A stretch of 64,000 bases of DNA from Arthrobacter sp. V1I9 (GTDB taxonomy: Bacteria > Actinomycetota > Actinomycetes > Actinomycetales > Micrococcaceae): assembly GCF_030817075.1 (NCBI RefSeq), contig NZ_JAUSYU010000001.1:186001-250000 (forward strand), written 5' to 3'. A program made the translations under genes and the position numbers. How positions within the stretch are numbered: position 1 is the stretch's first letter; each line of letters begins with the position of its first letter. The notes under the pieces are model-generated. The model had not been told where the DNA came from. It was given only the letters and a program-made list of their open reading frames with translations, and ran no database searches. Shown here one piece after another: positions 27,014 to 35,862 of this stretch.

Positions 27014-28906
27014 TCAGCCGGATAAGTACTCCACGAAGACCTCTTCGATGGAACTGCGTCCCGGGGCGGGCAGGAGGCCGGGTGGCCAGGTTGGTGGTTC
27101 CCAGTTGTGGTGTTCGCTTTGGTAGTGGCGGCCGGTGGGTGAGGTCCAGCCGGGTGGTTCGTTTCGGGTGGCTGGGGTGGGTGTCCAGCGGCTGTTGTGT
27201 TTGAGGCGGTGATGTTTTGGGCAGAGTTGTGCCAGGTTGCTGATTCCGGTGGTTCCGCCGTGCTGCCAGGGTTGGAGGTGGTCGGTTTCGTTGTCGGGGG
27301 AGCGGTTGTTGCAGCCGGGGAAGGTGCATTTTCCGTCGCGCAGGCGCAGTGCGTGCTTCATGGCTTTGGTGAGCCGGTATTTTGTGCGCCCGATTTCCAG
27401 CGGTGCGCCGTCGCGGGGGTCCACGAGGACGCGGTGGAAGGAGGTGGCACCGTCGGTGAGGAGTTTGCGTGCTATGGAGGCGGGGATGGGGCCGTGCCCG
27501 TCGAGGACGGCTGGTTCGTCGGTGAGTCCGAGGAGTGCGAACACCGGGACGGTCACGAGCACTGTTGTGTTCGGGACCGGGACTTTGGCGACATCCGCGT
27601 ACCCGCTGTCGCCGGCGGAGCCTGTGGTGGCGTCGGTGCCTCCGCTGTCGCCGGCGGAGCCTCTGGTGGCGTCGGTGCCCCCGTGCGCGGTGGCCTCGTG
27701 CTGGTCACGCGTGTACTCGCCGGTGCCGGTGGCGGTGCTGGTGGCGGTGCTGTCGGTGATTGCCAGGGCGGCTCGTCCGAGCGTGTCCGCGGGGCCCTCG
27801 TCGGGGGTGCGCGGGCTGGTGTGTTCGTCGCGGCTGAGTGTGGGTCCTGCGCTGAGGAGGAGGTTGGTGAGGATGTCGGGCCGGAGTTGGGTGAGGTTTC
27901 GGGGTTCGTTCGGGCTTTGGGCGCCGCGGGCGAGGGCGGTGATTTTGTTCCAGATCGCGGATGCCTGGTGGGCGGGCAGGTAGGCGGAGAACCATGCCAT
28001 GCCGTTGCGGTCGGGGCTGTATTCGATGCGGCGGTCGGCCGCGCTTTTGGTGTGCCGCTTTTCGATGGATTCGGGGTGGTGGCGTTCGCGCCAACTCCTT
28101 ATCCTGGCCCGGAACCGGGAGGGCACCAGTTTCCCGGCGGCGGCTCCGCGGGCCGGGTGGGGTGCGTCCGGGTCGAGGAAATGCGCTACCAGGGCGTTGG
28201 CGCCGGCGGGGGTGAGGCCTTCTGTTTCGTCGGCGATGATTTTCGCGTGTTGCCAGGAGATGGTTCCGGAGGACAGTGCCTCCAGGGCCAGCGGGAGGGA
28301 GCAGAGTTGGCGGGACTGGGTGATGAACGCTCCGGCTGCGGGTCCGCTGATGGTCAGGACGCCGGCGGTTTCCTCGATCGCTGACATCTCGTTGTAGGTT
28401 CGTTCGTGCGCGGGCGCGTCCGGTGGGGTCACCGCTTGTTGCAGTTCGAAGGCTTCGGCTGCGTCGCGTGCCTTGAGCCCAGCTATCTGCGCTTCGAGCT
28501 TGGACAGCAGCCCCAACCGGTCCAAACGGATCTCGTACGCGCGTTGGAGCACGTCAACCCCGCCACCGGCTGCAGCGGTAGTGGCCAGGGCGGCATCCTT
28601 AAGAAACAGGGCCCCCACGCCGGCAACGGAGGCATGAATGCCCTCCATCGCTGCCACTGCGCCCTCGCCGTTTCCCATACCAACATCATCTATGGAGGCA
28701 CTGACATTCTGAGTGGGTGCGCTTTCCGGCGCAACTGGCACGGCAGGCAGGATCAGCGCCTCACCAGTGTCCACACCTGACCGGCCTTGCTCCATGGGAA
28801 CATCGTCCACCGAGGCAATGACATTTCGAGTGGGAGCGGCCGGCTCGGCGGGCAGGATCACCTCCTCACCAGCCCCCGCACCTGATAGAACCTGCTCCAT
28901 ACACAT
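27014..28906 (-). CDS. DUF222/HNH endonuclease-domain protein
   Basis: A protein of about 630 residues of the actinobacterial DUF222-HNH family. The C-terminal HNH nuclease motif reads CTFPGCNNRSPDNETDHLQP, then NLAQLCPKHHRLKH. The DUF222 region spans roughly residues 130-380. Two expansions are visible: near the N-terminus an approximately 35-residue unit occurs twice (VILPAEPAAP...VIASVDDVPMEQ and LILPAVPVAP...SASIDDVGMG), and before the HNH domain GSAGDSGGTDAT repeats from a 39-bp DNA duplication. The start is uncertain: ATGs at 28906 or 28900 lie after the nagA stop, with weak ribosome sites. Such genes are multicopy in Micrococcaceae; no function beyond nuclease-like is known. Confidence 0.82.
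   Translation of the reverse strand: MCMEQVLSGAGAGEEVILPAEPAAPTRNVIASVDDVPMEQGRSGVDTGEALILPAVPVAPESAPTQNVSASIDDVGMGNGEGAVAAMEGIHASVAGVGALFLKDAALATTAAAGGGVDVLQRAYEIRLDRLGLLSKLEAQIAGLKARDAAEAFELQQAVTPPDAPAHERTYNEMSAIEETAGVLTISGPAAGAFITQSRQLCSLPLALEALSSGTISWQHAKIIADETEGLTPAGANALVAHFLDPDAPHPARGAAAGKLVPSRFRARIRSWRERHHPESIEKRHTKSAADRRIEYSPDRNGMAWFSAYLPAHQASAIWNKITALARGAQSPNEPRNLTQLRPDILTNLLLSAGPTLSRDEHTSPRTPDEGPADTLGRAALAITDSTATSTATGTGEYTRDQHEATAHGGTDATRGSAGDSGGTDATTGSAGDSGYADVAKVPVPNTTVLVTVPVFALLGLTDEPAVLDGHGPIPASIARKLLTDGATSFHRVLVDPRDGAPLEIGRTKYRLTKAMKHALRLRDGKCTFPGCNNRSPDNETDHLQPWQHGGTTGISNLAQLCPKHHRLKHNSRWTPTPATRNEPPGWTSPTGRHYQSEHHNWEPPTWPPGLLPAPGRSSIEEVFVEYLSG
27603..27680. repeat. 39-bp tandem repeat inside the HNH gene
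   Basis: Copies at 27603-27641 and 27642-27680 differ at only two positions and encode a 13-residue Gly/Ser/Asp-rich linker unit. The period is a multiple of three. Confidence 0.85.
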
Positions 28907-28940
28907 CGTCCGCGAGGCACTGACAGGTGAGACGTGCCAG

Positions 28941-30197
28941 CTACCCGGACCGCCCCACCTCGGCCACCCACTCACCCCTGCGCAACACGCCAGCCAGGTT
29001 TAGTTCGGTGTCCACGACAACGACGTCGGCCGGCACCCCGGCCCGGAGGTCCCCCGCCTGCCCAGACAATCCCAGGACCGCGGCCGGGACAGCACTCGCG
29101 GATGCAACGGCGTCCCGCAAGGACACGCCAGCGGCAACAGCGGACCGGACAACGTCCAGGAGGGTGGCCGTTCCGCCGGCGATCGCGCCAGTGCTGTCCA
29201 CGCGGGCTACGCCGCCATCAACCGTCACGGCCAACGTACCGAGCTTGTAGTGGCCGTCCTGCAGGCCGGTGGCAGCCATGGAGTCGGTAACCAGTGCGAT
29301 GTTGTCCGCCCTGATCAGTTCGAACACCGTCTTCACCGTCTCGGGGGCCAGGTGGACGCCGTCGGCTATGAGTTCGACGACGGCGTTCCCGGCTCGTGCC
29401 GCGCTGAGGCAGGCGGAGACGGGGCCGGGGGAGCGGTGGTGGAGGCTCGGCATCGCGTTGAAGAGGTGGGTGACGGTTGGACGCTGGCCTCCGCGGCTCG
29501 CCGCTGTTGATGCTCTGGAAAGCCCGGCGGCTGCCCGCTCCAGGAACGAGGCGGCGGACTGGTGATCCGCTGCCGTATGCCCCAGCGACGGAATGACCCC
29601 GCGCGCAGCCAGCAGATCCACGAGCGCCTCAGAGCCGGGAAGTTCAGCAGCCAGGGTCATGGAAGCCAGGGAAGGGCCCGCAACTTCGAGCAGTTCACCC
29701 ATGAGCCCAGCGTCGGGTTCAAGCAACAGCCCCGGGTCATGGGCCCCGCACTGCCCTGCGGACAGGAAGGGGCCCTCCAGGTGCGACCCGGCGACCAGCC
29801 CCTCCTCTGCCACGGTCCGCAACGCCTTCAGATTCCGCAACAGGTCCGCGGGCGCTGCCGTGACCAGGCTGGCGAGCAATGTGGTGGTTCCCCTGCTGTG
29901 CAGGTAACGGGCAGCATCACGTGCCCCCTCCACGGAACCCTCGGAGAAATCCGAGCCGTGGGCGCCATGGCAGTGGAGATCCACCAAGCCCGGCAGCAAA
30001 ATGCGTCCGGCAGCGTTGGCGGCATCCAGGTTTCCGGCGGCACCCCGGCCCGCGGCAATGCCAGGGTCGCCACGAAAGCCCGACGCCGGCCCGGCATAGG
30101 TGATGTGCCCACCGTCTACCGCTACCAGGCCGTCCTCGACGTCCATGCTCCCGGTCACGATACGGCCGCGAAGAATCAGATCCTCGCCCATTATCAA
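28941..30197 (-). CDS. nagA: N-acetylglucosamine-6-phosphate deacetylase
   Basis: Converts GlcNAc-6-P to GlcN-6-P plus acetate. The 418-residue amidohydrolase has the metal motif LPGLVDLHCHGAHGSDFSEG, the EGPFLSAGQCGAHDP signature with the metal-binding Glu, SLGHTAADHQ, HLFNAMPSLHHRSPG and the catalytic Asp in ALVTDSMAATG. The start overlaps the cutC stop (ATGA at 30194-30197). The last gene of the nagE-nagB-cutC-nagA unit; the HNH gene follows on the same strand. Confidence 0.95.
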   Translation of the reverse strand: MIMGEDLILRGRIVTGSMDVEDGLVAVDGGHITYAGPASGFRGDPGIAAGRGAAGNLDAANAAGRILLPGLVDLHCHGAHGSDFSEGSVEGARDAARYLHSRGTTTLLASLVTAAPADLLRNLKALRTVAEEGLVAGSHLEGPFLSAGQCGAHDPGLLLEPDAGLMGELLEVAGPSLASMTLAAELPGSEALVDLLAARGVIPSLGHTAADHQSAASFLERAAAGLSRASTAASRGGQRPTVTHLFNAMPSLHHRSPGPVSACLSAARAGNAVVELIADGVHLAPETVKTVFELIRADNIALVTDSMAATGLQDGHYKLGTLAVTVDGGVARVDSTGAIAGGTATLLDVVRSAVAAGVSLRDAVASASAVPAAVLGLSGQAGDLRAGVPADVVVVDTELNLAGVLRRGEWVAEVGRSG

Positions 30198-30940
30198 CCG
30201 CCTGCTGCCAGCGCAGCTGCCATCGCGGCAGCGAGTGAGGGGTCGGCCGCACTGGCCCTGGTCCCGGTGGAATAGTCGTTGTTCCGCGCGGAGGTGTGCA
30301 CAGCATGCACTCCGCTGCGGACCAATGCGGACATCAGTTCCAGTCGCACTCCGCCGCCGGCCATGATCTGCAACGACGGCGCGTGCTCCCGTCCCAGCTC
30401 CACCAGCCGCGCCAGCATCGGCAGTCCGGCTGTGCAGTCCGGGCTTCCGCCGCTGGTCAGCACGCGGTTGACGCCGGTGCGTTCAAGCCGGATCAACGCC
30501 TCCGCAGGGTCCACGCCAGCGGCCAGAGCGGCGTCGAACGCCCGGTGGAACGTCACCTCCGCACCGGGATGACGACGGCGGGCCGCCTCCGAAACCCGAA
30601 GGAGCGACGCAACGTCAGGTCCGCCGTCGTCCGTCAATACACCAACCACCACGCCGGCAGCACCGGCATCCAGCGCCGCTTCCACATCCCGCCCAAGCAC
30701 CTGGAGCTCCTCCTCGGAGTAGGTGAAGCTGCCGGGGCGCGGGCGGACCAGGACGTGGACCGGCAGGCCCACCCTGCAGGCCTGCTCGATGGTGGCGATG
30801 CTGGCCGTAATGCCGTCAGTCTCGGCCAGTGCTGCGCAAAGTTCCACCCGTGCAGCCCCCACGGATGCGGCGAGGTGCACGTCCTCGGCACTTTCCACGG
30901 CCAGCTCAAGCTGTGGCACCTGAAGCAGGCTCCCGGCCAT
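30194..30940 (-). CDS. cutC: CutC-family protein
   Basis: A 248-residue TIM-barrel protein with the CutC signatures LELAVESAEDVHLAASVGAARVELC, HVLVRPRPGSFTYSEEE, GVLTDDGG, VTFHRAFD, RVLTSGG and IMAGGGV. The ATG at 30940 directly follows the nagB stop (2-base gap), and its stop overlaps nagA. CutC was first linked to copper tolerance in E. coli, a role later disputed. Its position between two amino-sugar enzymes suggests instead a role in GlcNAc or other sugar-phosphate metabolism; that is an inference from context. Confidence 0.92.
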   Translation of the reverse strand: MAGSLLQVPQLELAVESAEDVHLAASVGAARVELCAALAETDGITASIATIEQACRVGLPVHVLVRPRPGSFTYSEEELQVLGRDVEAALDAGAAGVVVGVLTDDGGPDVASLLRVSEAARRRHPGAEVTFHRAFDAALAAGVDPAEALIRLERTGVNRVLTSGGSPDCTAGLPMLARLVELGREHAPSLQIMAGGGVRLELMSALVRSGVHAVHTSARNNDYSTGTRASAADPSLAAAMAAALAAGG

Positions 30941-30942
30941 GC

Positions 30943-31722
30943 TCACAGTCCCTGCCACGCGGGTTTGCGCCCGAACGTGTCCTGGTAGTACTCGCGGTGC
31001 GCCAGCCTGGACGCCGCGCCCTGATCCAGCAGGACGGTGACGTGCGGATGCAGCTGCAGCGCAGAGGCAGGGCACAGCGCTGCCACGGGACCCTCTACGG
31101 CTGCCGCGACAGCCTCTGCCTTCGCCTCACCCATGGCAAGCAGCAGCAGGTGCCGGGCCTCGCGGATGGTGCCCAGTCCTTGGGTCAGCACATGGTCCGG
31201 AACGTCCGCCGGGTGGGCGAAAAAGCGGGCGTTGTCCTGCCGGGTCTGCTGGGTCAGTGTCTTGATCCGCGTCCGCGAGGCAAGCGAGGACATCGGTTCA
31301 TTGAAACCGACGTGGCCGTCCGTTCCGATTCCGAGGATCTGGAGGTCCACGCCTCCCGCCGCTGCAATCGCGGCCTCGTACCGGGCAGCCTCAGCTTCGA
31401 GGTCCTCTGCTGTTCCGTCCAGGCCATGGACAGCACCAACGGCAAAGTCCACGCTGTCCACGAATTCCTCTCGGATCACGGAATGGTACGACTGCGGATG
31501 CGCACTGGGCAGGCCCACGTACTCATCGAGGAGAAAGGCTTGAACCCCGGCGAAGCTCAACCCGCCTTTCCGTCGCCGTTCAATGAGCTCCCGGTACGTG
31601 CCCAAAGGCGTGGACCCCGTGGCCAGGCCCAGGACGGACGGGCCGCTGCGGACCTGCTGTTCGATGGCATCCGCAGCCGTGCGGGCCACGTCTGCAGGAG
31701 CGGGAAGGATGACGATTTCCAT
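30943..31722 (-). CDS. nagB: Glucosamine-6-phosphate deaminase
   Basis: Converts GlcN-6-P to fructose-6-P and ammonia. The 259-residue protein has [17 protein letters not shown] (phosphate loop), FLLDEYVGL (catalytic Asp), [14 protein letters not shown] (catalytic Asp/His region) and a conserved [10 protein letters not shown] 55-base gap separates it from nagE upstream; cutC follows 2 bases later. Confidence 0.96.
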   Translation of the reverse strand: MEIVILPAPADVARTAADAIEQQVRSGPSVLGLATGSTPLGTYRELIERRRKGGLSFAGVQAFLLDEYVGLPSAHPQSYHSVIREEFVDSVDFAVGAVHGLDGTAEDLEAEAARYEAAIAAAGGVDLQILGIGTDGHVGFNEPMSSLASRTRIKTLTQQTRQDNARFFAHPADVPDHVLTQGLGTIREARHLLLLAMGEAKAEAVAAAVEGPVAALCPASALQLHPHVTVLLDQGAASRLAHREYYQDTFGRKPAWQGL

Positions 31723-31777
31723 GGTGTGGGTGCTTTCAGTTGCTGTTGCTGACGCTGTTATGTGGTGGCTGGCCGGC

Positions 31778-33028
31778 CTACTTGGCCGCGTCAGTCTCCA
31801 CGGTGACTTCGTCGTCCTCCCGGCCCGGGGTGCGCAGGTTCCAGCGCTTGATAACTATGGAGAAGAGGAAGTAGTAGATCACCGCATAGCCCAAACCAAT
31901 GGGGATGAGGAGCCAACCGTTCTCCGACTTGCCAAAGTTGAGGATGAAGTCGATAAGGCCGGCGGAGAAGGTGAATCCGTGGTGGATATCCAGTGCGTTG
32001 ACCAGGGCCATGGAGGTTCCGGTCAGTACTGCATGGACGATGTAGAGCGGAAAAGCAACGAACATAAACGAGTACTCGAGCGGTTCAGTGATGCCGGTGA
32101 GGAATGCCGTGAGGGCGGTGGAGAGCATGATGCCGCCCACGATTTTCTTCTGGGAAGGCTTGGCGTGGCGCCAGATGGCGAGGGCGGCGGCCGGCAGGCC
32201 GAACATCATGATGGGGAAGAACCCGGTCATGAAGATGCCCGCCGTGGGGTCGCCGGCGAAGAACCGGTTGAGGTCACCGCGGACCAGTTGGCCGGAAGCG
32301 TCGGTGTAGTCGCCGATCAGGAACCAGACAGCCGAGTTCAGGATGTGGTGCAGACCCGCAGGGATGAGCATGCGGTTGGCAAAGCCATAGACTCCGCCGC
32401 CGGCAACGGCATTGCCTGCCACGGCCTCACCCACGGCTGAAAGGCCTGCGTTGAAGAACGGGTAAACCAGGGCCAGTGCGACGCCGGCCACCAAGCTGGT
32501 GACGGAGGTCAGGATTGGCACCAGGCGCCGGCCGCTGAAGAAGCCCAGGAAGTCGGGAAGCTTGGTGCGGTAGAAACGCTGCCAGAGCATCGCGGAAAAC
32601 AGGCCCACCACGATGCCGGCGAGCACACCGTAGTTGATCACGGCGGGCTTGCCCGTAGGGTCCACCTGTCCTGCCAAAACCAGCGGTGACATTGCCTTGA
32701 AGACGCCGTCGATCACCATGTAACCCACTACGGCTGCCAATGCGGTGGACCCGTCCGCCTTCTTGGCCCAGCCGATGGCGATGCCCACCGCGAAGATCAG
32801 CGGGAGCCACGTGAACACGGCATTGCCGGCGGCGGAAATGACAGCCGCGCCCCCTTCGAACCCTGGAATCGCGCCCAGAAGATCTGCCTGGCCGATGCGC
32901 AGCAGGATGCCGGCGGCGGGGAGCACAGCAATGGGGAGCATGAGACAGCGGCCCAGGCGCTGCAGGGTGGCAAAAACCTTGTTCGGCTTTTTCTCCGGGG
33001 CCAGGGCGGCGGTATCAGACGTTGACAT
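31778..33028 (-). CDS. nagE: PTS GlcNAc/glucose-type permease, EIIC only
   Basis: Membrane channel component that imports and phosphorylates GlcNAc. The 416-residue protein consists of the EIIC domain alone, with about ten hydrophobic segments and the conserved [13 protein letters not shown] motif. EIIB and EIIA are separate genes transcribed divergently at 33.26-33.95 kb, unlike the fused E. coli NagE. GAGGT lies before the ATG. A promoter and dre-like operator lie 57-104 bases upstream. GlcNAc specificity is inferred from the nagB-nagA neighbours. Confidence 0.92.
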   Translation of the reverse strand: MSTSDTAALAPEKKPNKVFATLQRLGRCLMLPIAVLPAAGILLRIGQADLLGAIPGFEGGAAVISAAGNAVFTWLPLIFAVGIAIGWAKKADGSTALAAVVGYMVIDGVFKAMSPLVLAGQVDPTGKPAVINYGVLAGIVVGLFSAMLWQRFYRTKLPDFLGFFSGRRLVPILTSVTSLVAGVALALVYPFFNAGLSAVGEAVAGNAVAGGGVYGFANRMLIPAGLHHILNSAVWFLIGDYTDASGQLVRGDLNRFFAGDPTAGIFMTGFFPIMMFGLPAAALAIWRHAKPSQKKIVGGIMLSTALTAFLTGITEPLEYSFMFVAFPLYIVHAVLTGTSMALVNALDIHHGFTFSAGLIDFILNFGKSENGWLLIPIGLGYAVIYYFLFSIVIKRWNLRTPGREDDEVTVETDAAK

Positions 33029-33084
33029 GTTGCACCTCTGCGGGATCGTTGGGGGTTGTGGAGTGACGGGTTCAGCCGGTACTG

Positions 33085-33132
33085 TCTGGTTATGACCAGT
33101 TCAGTGTGATTCATCCCACGATCGCCTGTCAA
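33085..33132 (-). promoter_or_regulatory. nagE promoter with a DasR/NagR-type (dre) operator
   Basis: The minus strand shows -35 TTGACA (33127-33132), an 18-bp spacer and CACACT as -10 (33103-33108). Directly downstream, TCTGGTTATGACCAGT (33085-33100) has CTGGT/ACCAG arms with a 4-base spacer and matches the DasR responsive element of actinobacteria (ACTGGTCTAGACCACT) in its TGGT-N4-ACCA core. The site lies between the divergent nagE and EIIB genes, so it may control both. The GntR/UTRA gene at 33967 is the likely binder. Confidence 0.75.
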
Positions 33133-33256
33133 GGCAGTGGAAGAGCTGCCGGGCTATTCAAAGGCCCGGCCTCGGAAGCCATAATTGGTCGCACCTGGGC
33201 CGCCGGCCCCGGTGAGGAATCAATGCTCCAAGCGGGCACCAGCAGAAAGGGCAGCC

Positions 33257-33487
33257 ATGTCCAAAGCAGAAAAGATTATTGAAGGCCTGGGCGGAGCCGG
33301 CAACATCGTGGAAATCGAAGCGTGCATCACGCGCCTGCGCACGGAAGTCAAAGACGGCTCACTGGTCAACGAGGCCACCCTCAAGGCAGCCGGAGCGCAC
33401 GGCGTCCTGGCTGCCGGAACTGTTGTCCAGGTGGTTGTGGGGCCGGAGGCCGACAACCTGGCCGAAGACATCGAGGACCTGCTCTAG
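33257..33487 (+). CDS. PTS EIIB component (glucose/GlcNAc family)
   Basis: A 76-residue phosphocarrier domain. The phosphorylated cysteine is Cys23 in NIVEIEACITRLRTEVKD, the family signature. The ATG at 33257 has AAAGGG 7 bases upstream. It receives phosphate from EIIA and passes it to the sugar bound by EIIC (nagE). Its stop shares one base with the GTG start of the EIIA gene, so the two are coupled. Confidence 0.93.
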   Translation: MSKAEKIIEGLGGAGNIVEIEACITRLRTEVKDGSLVNEATLKAAGAHGVLAAGTVVQVVVGPEADNLAEDIEDLL

Positions 33488-33945
33488 TGGCGGAATCCCT
33501 CGTAGTCAAAGCCCCCCTCGGCGGCACCGTGGTTCCCCTCGAAGATGTCCCGGACCCCGTTTTTGCCGGCCAGATGGTGGGGTCCGGCGCAGCCGTCGAG
33601 CCTCCGGCGGGTGAGATGTTCGACGTCGTATCCCCGGTCGCGGGAAAGGTGATCAAGCTCCTGCCGCATGCCTTTGTGGTGGTGGAGTCATCAGGGCGCG
33701 GTGTCCTCACCCACGTGGGGATCGACACGGTCAAACTCAAGGGTGAGGGCTTCAAGCTGCTCATTGCGCAAGGAGACACCGTTGACGCCGGTACGCCCAT
33801 CATGCGGGTGGACCCAGCCGCCGCCTTGACCGCCGGATACTCGATGGTGAGCCCCGTCGTCGTGCTTGACACGAAACCCGACGCGGCCACGCTGCTGGCA
33901 TCCGGCACTGTAGCGGCCGGGGCCAGCTTGTTTTCGCTGGACTAG
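33487..33945 (+). CDS. PTS EIIA component (Crr-like, glucose family)
   Basis: A 152-residue phosphocarrier. The GTG start at 33487 overlaps the EIIB stop by one base. Conserved stretches are PVFAGQMVGSG, SPVAGKVIKLLPHAF (His61) and GVLTHVGIDTVKLKGEGF with the phosphorylated His76. In the GlcNAc system it takes phosphate from HPr, and as a Crr homologue it may also act in carbon regulation, though no evidence is seen here. It is convergent with the GntR gene. Confidence 0.93.
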   Translation: MAESLVVKAPLGGTVVPLEDVPDPVFAGQMVGSGAAVEPPAGEMFDVVSPVAGKVIKLLPHAFVVVESSGRGVLTHVGIDTVKLKGEGFKLLIAQGDTVDAGTPIMRVDPAAALTAGYSMVSPVVVLDTKPDAATLLASGTVAAGASLFSLD

Positions 33946-33966
33946 CCGCGGAAGCTTGGCCTGCTC

Positions 33967-34725
33967 TTAGAGCCGGACTTCCATGTTGAGGGAGTAGCGG
34001 TCTGAGCGGTACCAGGAGCGAGAGTGTTCGATGGCGAGCCGGCCTGAATAGGAAACGCGGTCAAAAGCCAGCACAGGCGCTCCCGTTCCAGTGCCGAGGA
34101 GCGCGCCGACGTCTGCCGGGGCACCCTCGGACCGGACGCTCTGCCGTGCCCTGTCGATCTGGTGGCCAAATTGTGCGGCCAGGGCCTTGTAGACGGATCC
34201 TGTCAGGTCAAGGTCCAGCAGTCCGCGGGCGTGCTCCGGGTTGTACCAGGCGTCATCGACGCTGACCGGCCGGCCGTCGGCAAGCCGAAGGCGCTTGAGG
34301 TGGATGGCTTCGGATCCCCGAGCCAGGCTGAGCGCCTCGGCCGTGTCATCGGGAGCTGCCGCGGCTTCCGCCACCAGCACCACCGTACTGGGAACATGGC
34401 CCAGGGACTCCATCTCCTGGGTGAACGACGCCAGGTGCAAGGTGGACTGCACGGGGGAGTCCGCCACGAAGGTGCCCTTCGCCGGGACGCGGACCAGGTG
34501 CCCTTCGTTGACGAGCCGGCCAATGGCGGCGCGGACGGTGATGCGGCTGACGCTGTAGGAGTCCATCAGGGTCCGCTCGCTGGGAAGCCGGGCACCGGGC
34601 TCCAACTCCTCCTTGGCCAGCTTGAGGATGATCAGCCTCAACTGCTCATGCTTGGGGACCTGCGAGTTGTTGATAGCCGCGCTCGCCGGCCGGGCGCTGC
34701 TGGCTGATGGTGCTGTGGCTGGCAC
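33967..34725 (-). CDS. GntR/HutC-family regulator (DasR/NagR-like)
   Basis: A 252-residue DNA-binding protein: winged HTH at about residues 24-90 (LPSERTLMDSYSVSRITVRAAIGRLVNEGHLVRVPAKGTFV in segments) and a UTRA effector domain at 110-250. GTG at 34725 is chosen for its GGAGGGG six bases upstream; the frame is open further, to 34881. Its place next to the GlcNAc PTS genes and the dre-like operator point to a GlcN-6-P/GlcNAc-6-P-sensing repressor. A 21-bp imperfect palindrome lies 22 bases upstream of its start. Confidence 0.88.
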   Translation of the reverse strand: MPATAPSASSARPASAAINNSQVPKHEQLRLIILKLAKEELEPGARLPSERTLMDSYSVSRITVRAAIGRLVNEGHLVRVPAKGTFVADSPVQSTLHLASFTQEMESLGHVPSTVVLVAEAAAAPDDTAEALSLARGSEAIHLKRLRLADGRPVSVDDAWYNPEHARGLLDLDLTGSVYKALAAQFGHQIDRARQSVRSEGAPADVGALLGTGTGAPVLAFDRVSYSGRLAIEHSRSWYRSDRYSLNMEVRL

Positions 34726-34746
34726 GTCGGCCCCTCCAATTCGTGG

Positions 34747-34767
34747 AGCGGTCCGGTAAGGACCACT
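34747..34767. promoter_or_regulatory. Imperfect palindrome upstream of the GntR gene
   Basis: AGCGGTCC and GGACCACT flank a 5-base centre, one mismatch in the arms. It contains the GGTCC/GGACC halves seen in GntR/HutC operators, but the spacing is wider than in the dre site at 33085. Possible autoregulatory site. Confidence 0.35.
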
Positions 34768-34867
34768 GCTTCGGATTATTTCACAGCGCGGCGCCCCTGG
34801 CCTTGGGCAAGCTGGAGGAGATGCAACTTTCCCGCGCCGGTATTTCCTGCTCCTAGGAAAAACCTCT

Positions 34868-34882
34868 AGTGTTGAAAACACT
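34868..34882. promoter_or_regulatory. 15-bp palindrome AGTGTT-GAA-AACACT
   Basis: Perfect 6-bp arms around GAA, 37 bases upstream of the lipoprotein ATG at 34919 and 143 bases upstream of the divergent GntR gene. Likely a protein-binding site, or a chance palindrome in an AT-richer stretch. Confidence 0.4.
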
Positions 34883-34918
34883 AAGCCTGCTTCCTATTTT
34901 CTCAAGGGGTTGTACCGG

Positions 34919-35776
34919 ATGCGAAAAGTACCTGCGCTTGGACTGATGACTGCAGCGATGATTGCCCTGGCGGGTTGTACGGGCGGCGGCGGCGCTGCGG
35001 GCCCAACTGCCACGGAAACGGCGAGTGCCTCGGCCAGCCCGACGGCGGAAGCCAAGGTTTACACCGAGGATGAGCTGCGCGAGCTGATCTCTGGATTGAA
35101 GGACGAAGACGGCAGCGAGTTGAAGCTGTACTCCAAGGAGCAGGTGGACCAGGGCGGCAACATCGCCAACCTGCTCCTGAGCACGGCGACCGTTGACCCC
35201 GCAGACTGCAAGGACATCGCCACCGCGGGACTGCTGGACACGGTGGAGAGCGGTGGGATCGCCGTCGCGCTCTCAGAGGGTGACCAGCCGCGCACCGTCT
35301 CCGCGCAGTCGGGCAGCGAAGGACCGGGCGCCGTCGAGATCCTGGACGGGATCAGCGGCAAAATGGGCCAATGCGGGAAGTTCTCCGTGACGGCACTGGG
35401 CCAGACGTATGAGGTCACCAGCGAGGAGCTCCAGGCCAGCACGGACGCGGAGAAGACCTTCGGTACCCTCAGCACCCGCAGCGGCGAGAATCAGCAGAAG
35501 CTGATGCAGGTCTCCGCCGCCGAGGGCAAGCTGCTGGTCGTCGCTACCAAGAGCGGCGCCAACCTGGGCGACCCGGACCAGAAGGAGCTCGAGGAGCTCA
35601 TCAATGAGGTGCTCCGGAAGGCCGACGGCGGCAGCGCGACTTCCAGCCCGACGTCCAGCGGCACCTCCGGTTCCGCGAGCACGTCGTCGCCGAGCGGCTC
35701 CGCCTCACTTTCCGCAACCGAGACCGAAGCGGAGAGCGCCGAGACGTCCACGGCTTCGCCGACCTCGTCACGCTAA
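34919..35776 (+). CDS. Lipoprotein of unknown function
   Basis: A 285-residue exported lipoprotein. The signal sequence MRKVPALGLMTAAMIALAGC ends in the lipobox LAGC (Cys20), followed by a low-complexity Thr/Ser/Ala linker, a globular part (about residues 45-235) with one Cys pair (DCKDIA and GQCGKF), and a Ser/Thr-rich tail of about 45 residues. ATG at 34919 has AAGGGG upstream. The domain resembles mycobacterial Lpq/DUF5642-type lipoproteins only loosely; no function is assigned. A strong terminator follows. Confidence 0.8.
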   Translation: MRKVPALGLMTAAMIALAGCTGGGGAAGPTATETASASASPTAEAKVYTEDELRELISGLKDEDGSELKLYSKEQVDQGGNIANLLLSTATVDPADCKDIATAGLLDTVESGGIAVALSEGDQPRTVSAQSGSEGPGAVEILDGISGKMGQCGKFSVTALGQTYEVTSEELQASTDAEKTFGTLSTRSGENQQKLMQVSAAEGKLLVVATKSGANLGDPDQKELEELINEVLRKADGGSATSSPTSSGTSGSASTSSPSGSASLSATETEAESAETSTASPTSSR

Positions 35777-35796
35777 AGCGTGGCGTTAGAGTAGGC

Positions 35797-35834
35797 AAAG
35801 GCGGGCGGACCGAAGGGTTCGGCCCGCCTTTTGC
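35797..35834 (+). terminator. Intrinsic terminator of the lipoprotein gene
   Basis: AAAGGCGGGC (35797-35806) pairs with GCCCGCCTTT (35822-35831), with inner CGAA/TTCG pairing, followed by T residues. It lies 20 bases after the stop. Confidence 0.85.
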
Positions 35835-35862
35835 CCAGGTATCCCAGGTGAAAGGCAGGAGC

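Noticed and set aside
30829..31752. 307-codon plus-strand frame across nagB
   Set aside because: Antisense to nagB, no recognisable domain.
34747..34767. Second DasR (dre) site
   Set aside because: The half-site spacing does not fit TGGT-N4-ACCA, so it is listed only as an unspecified palindrome.
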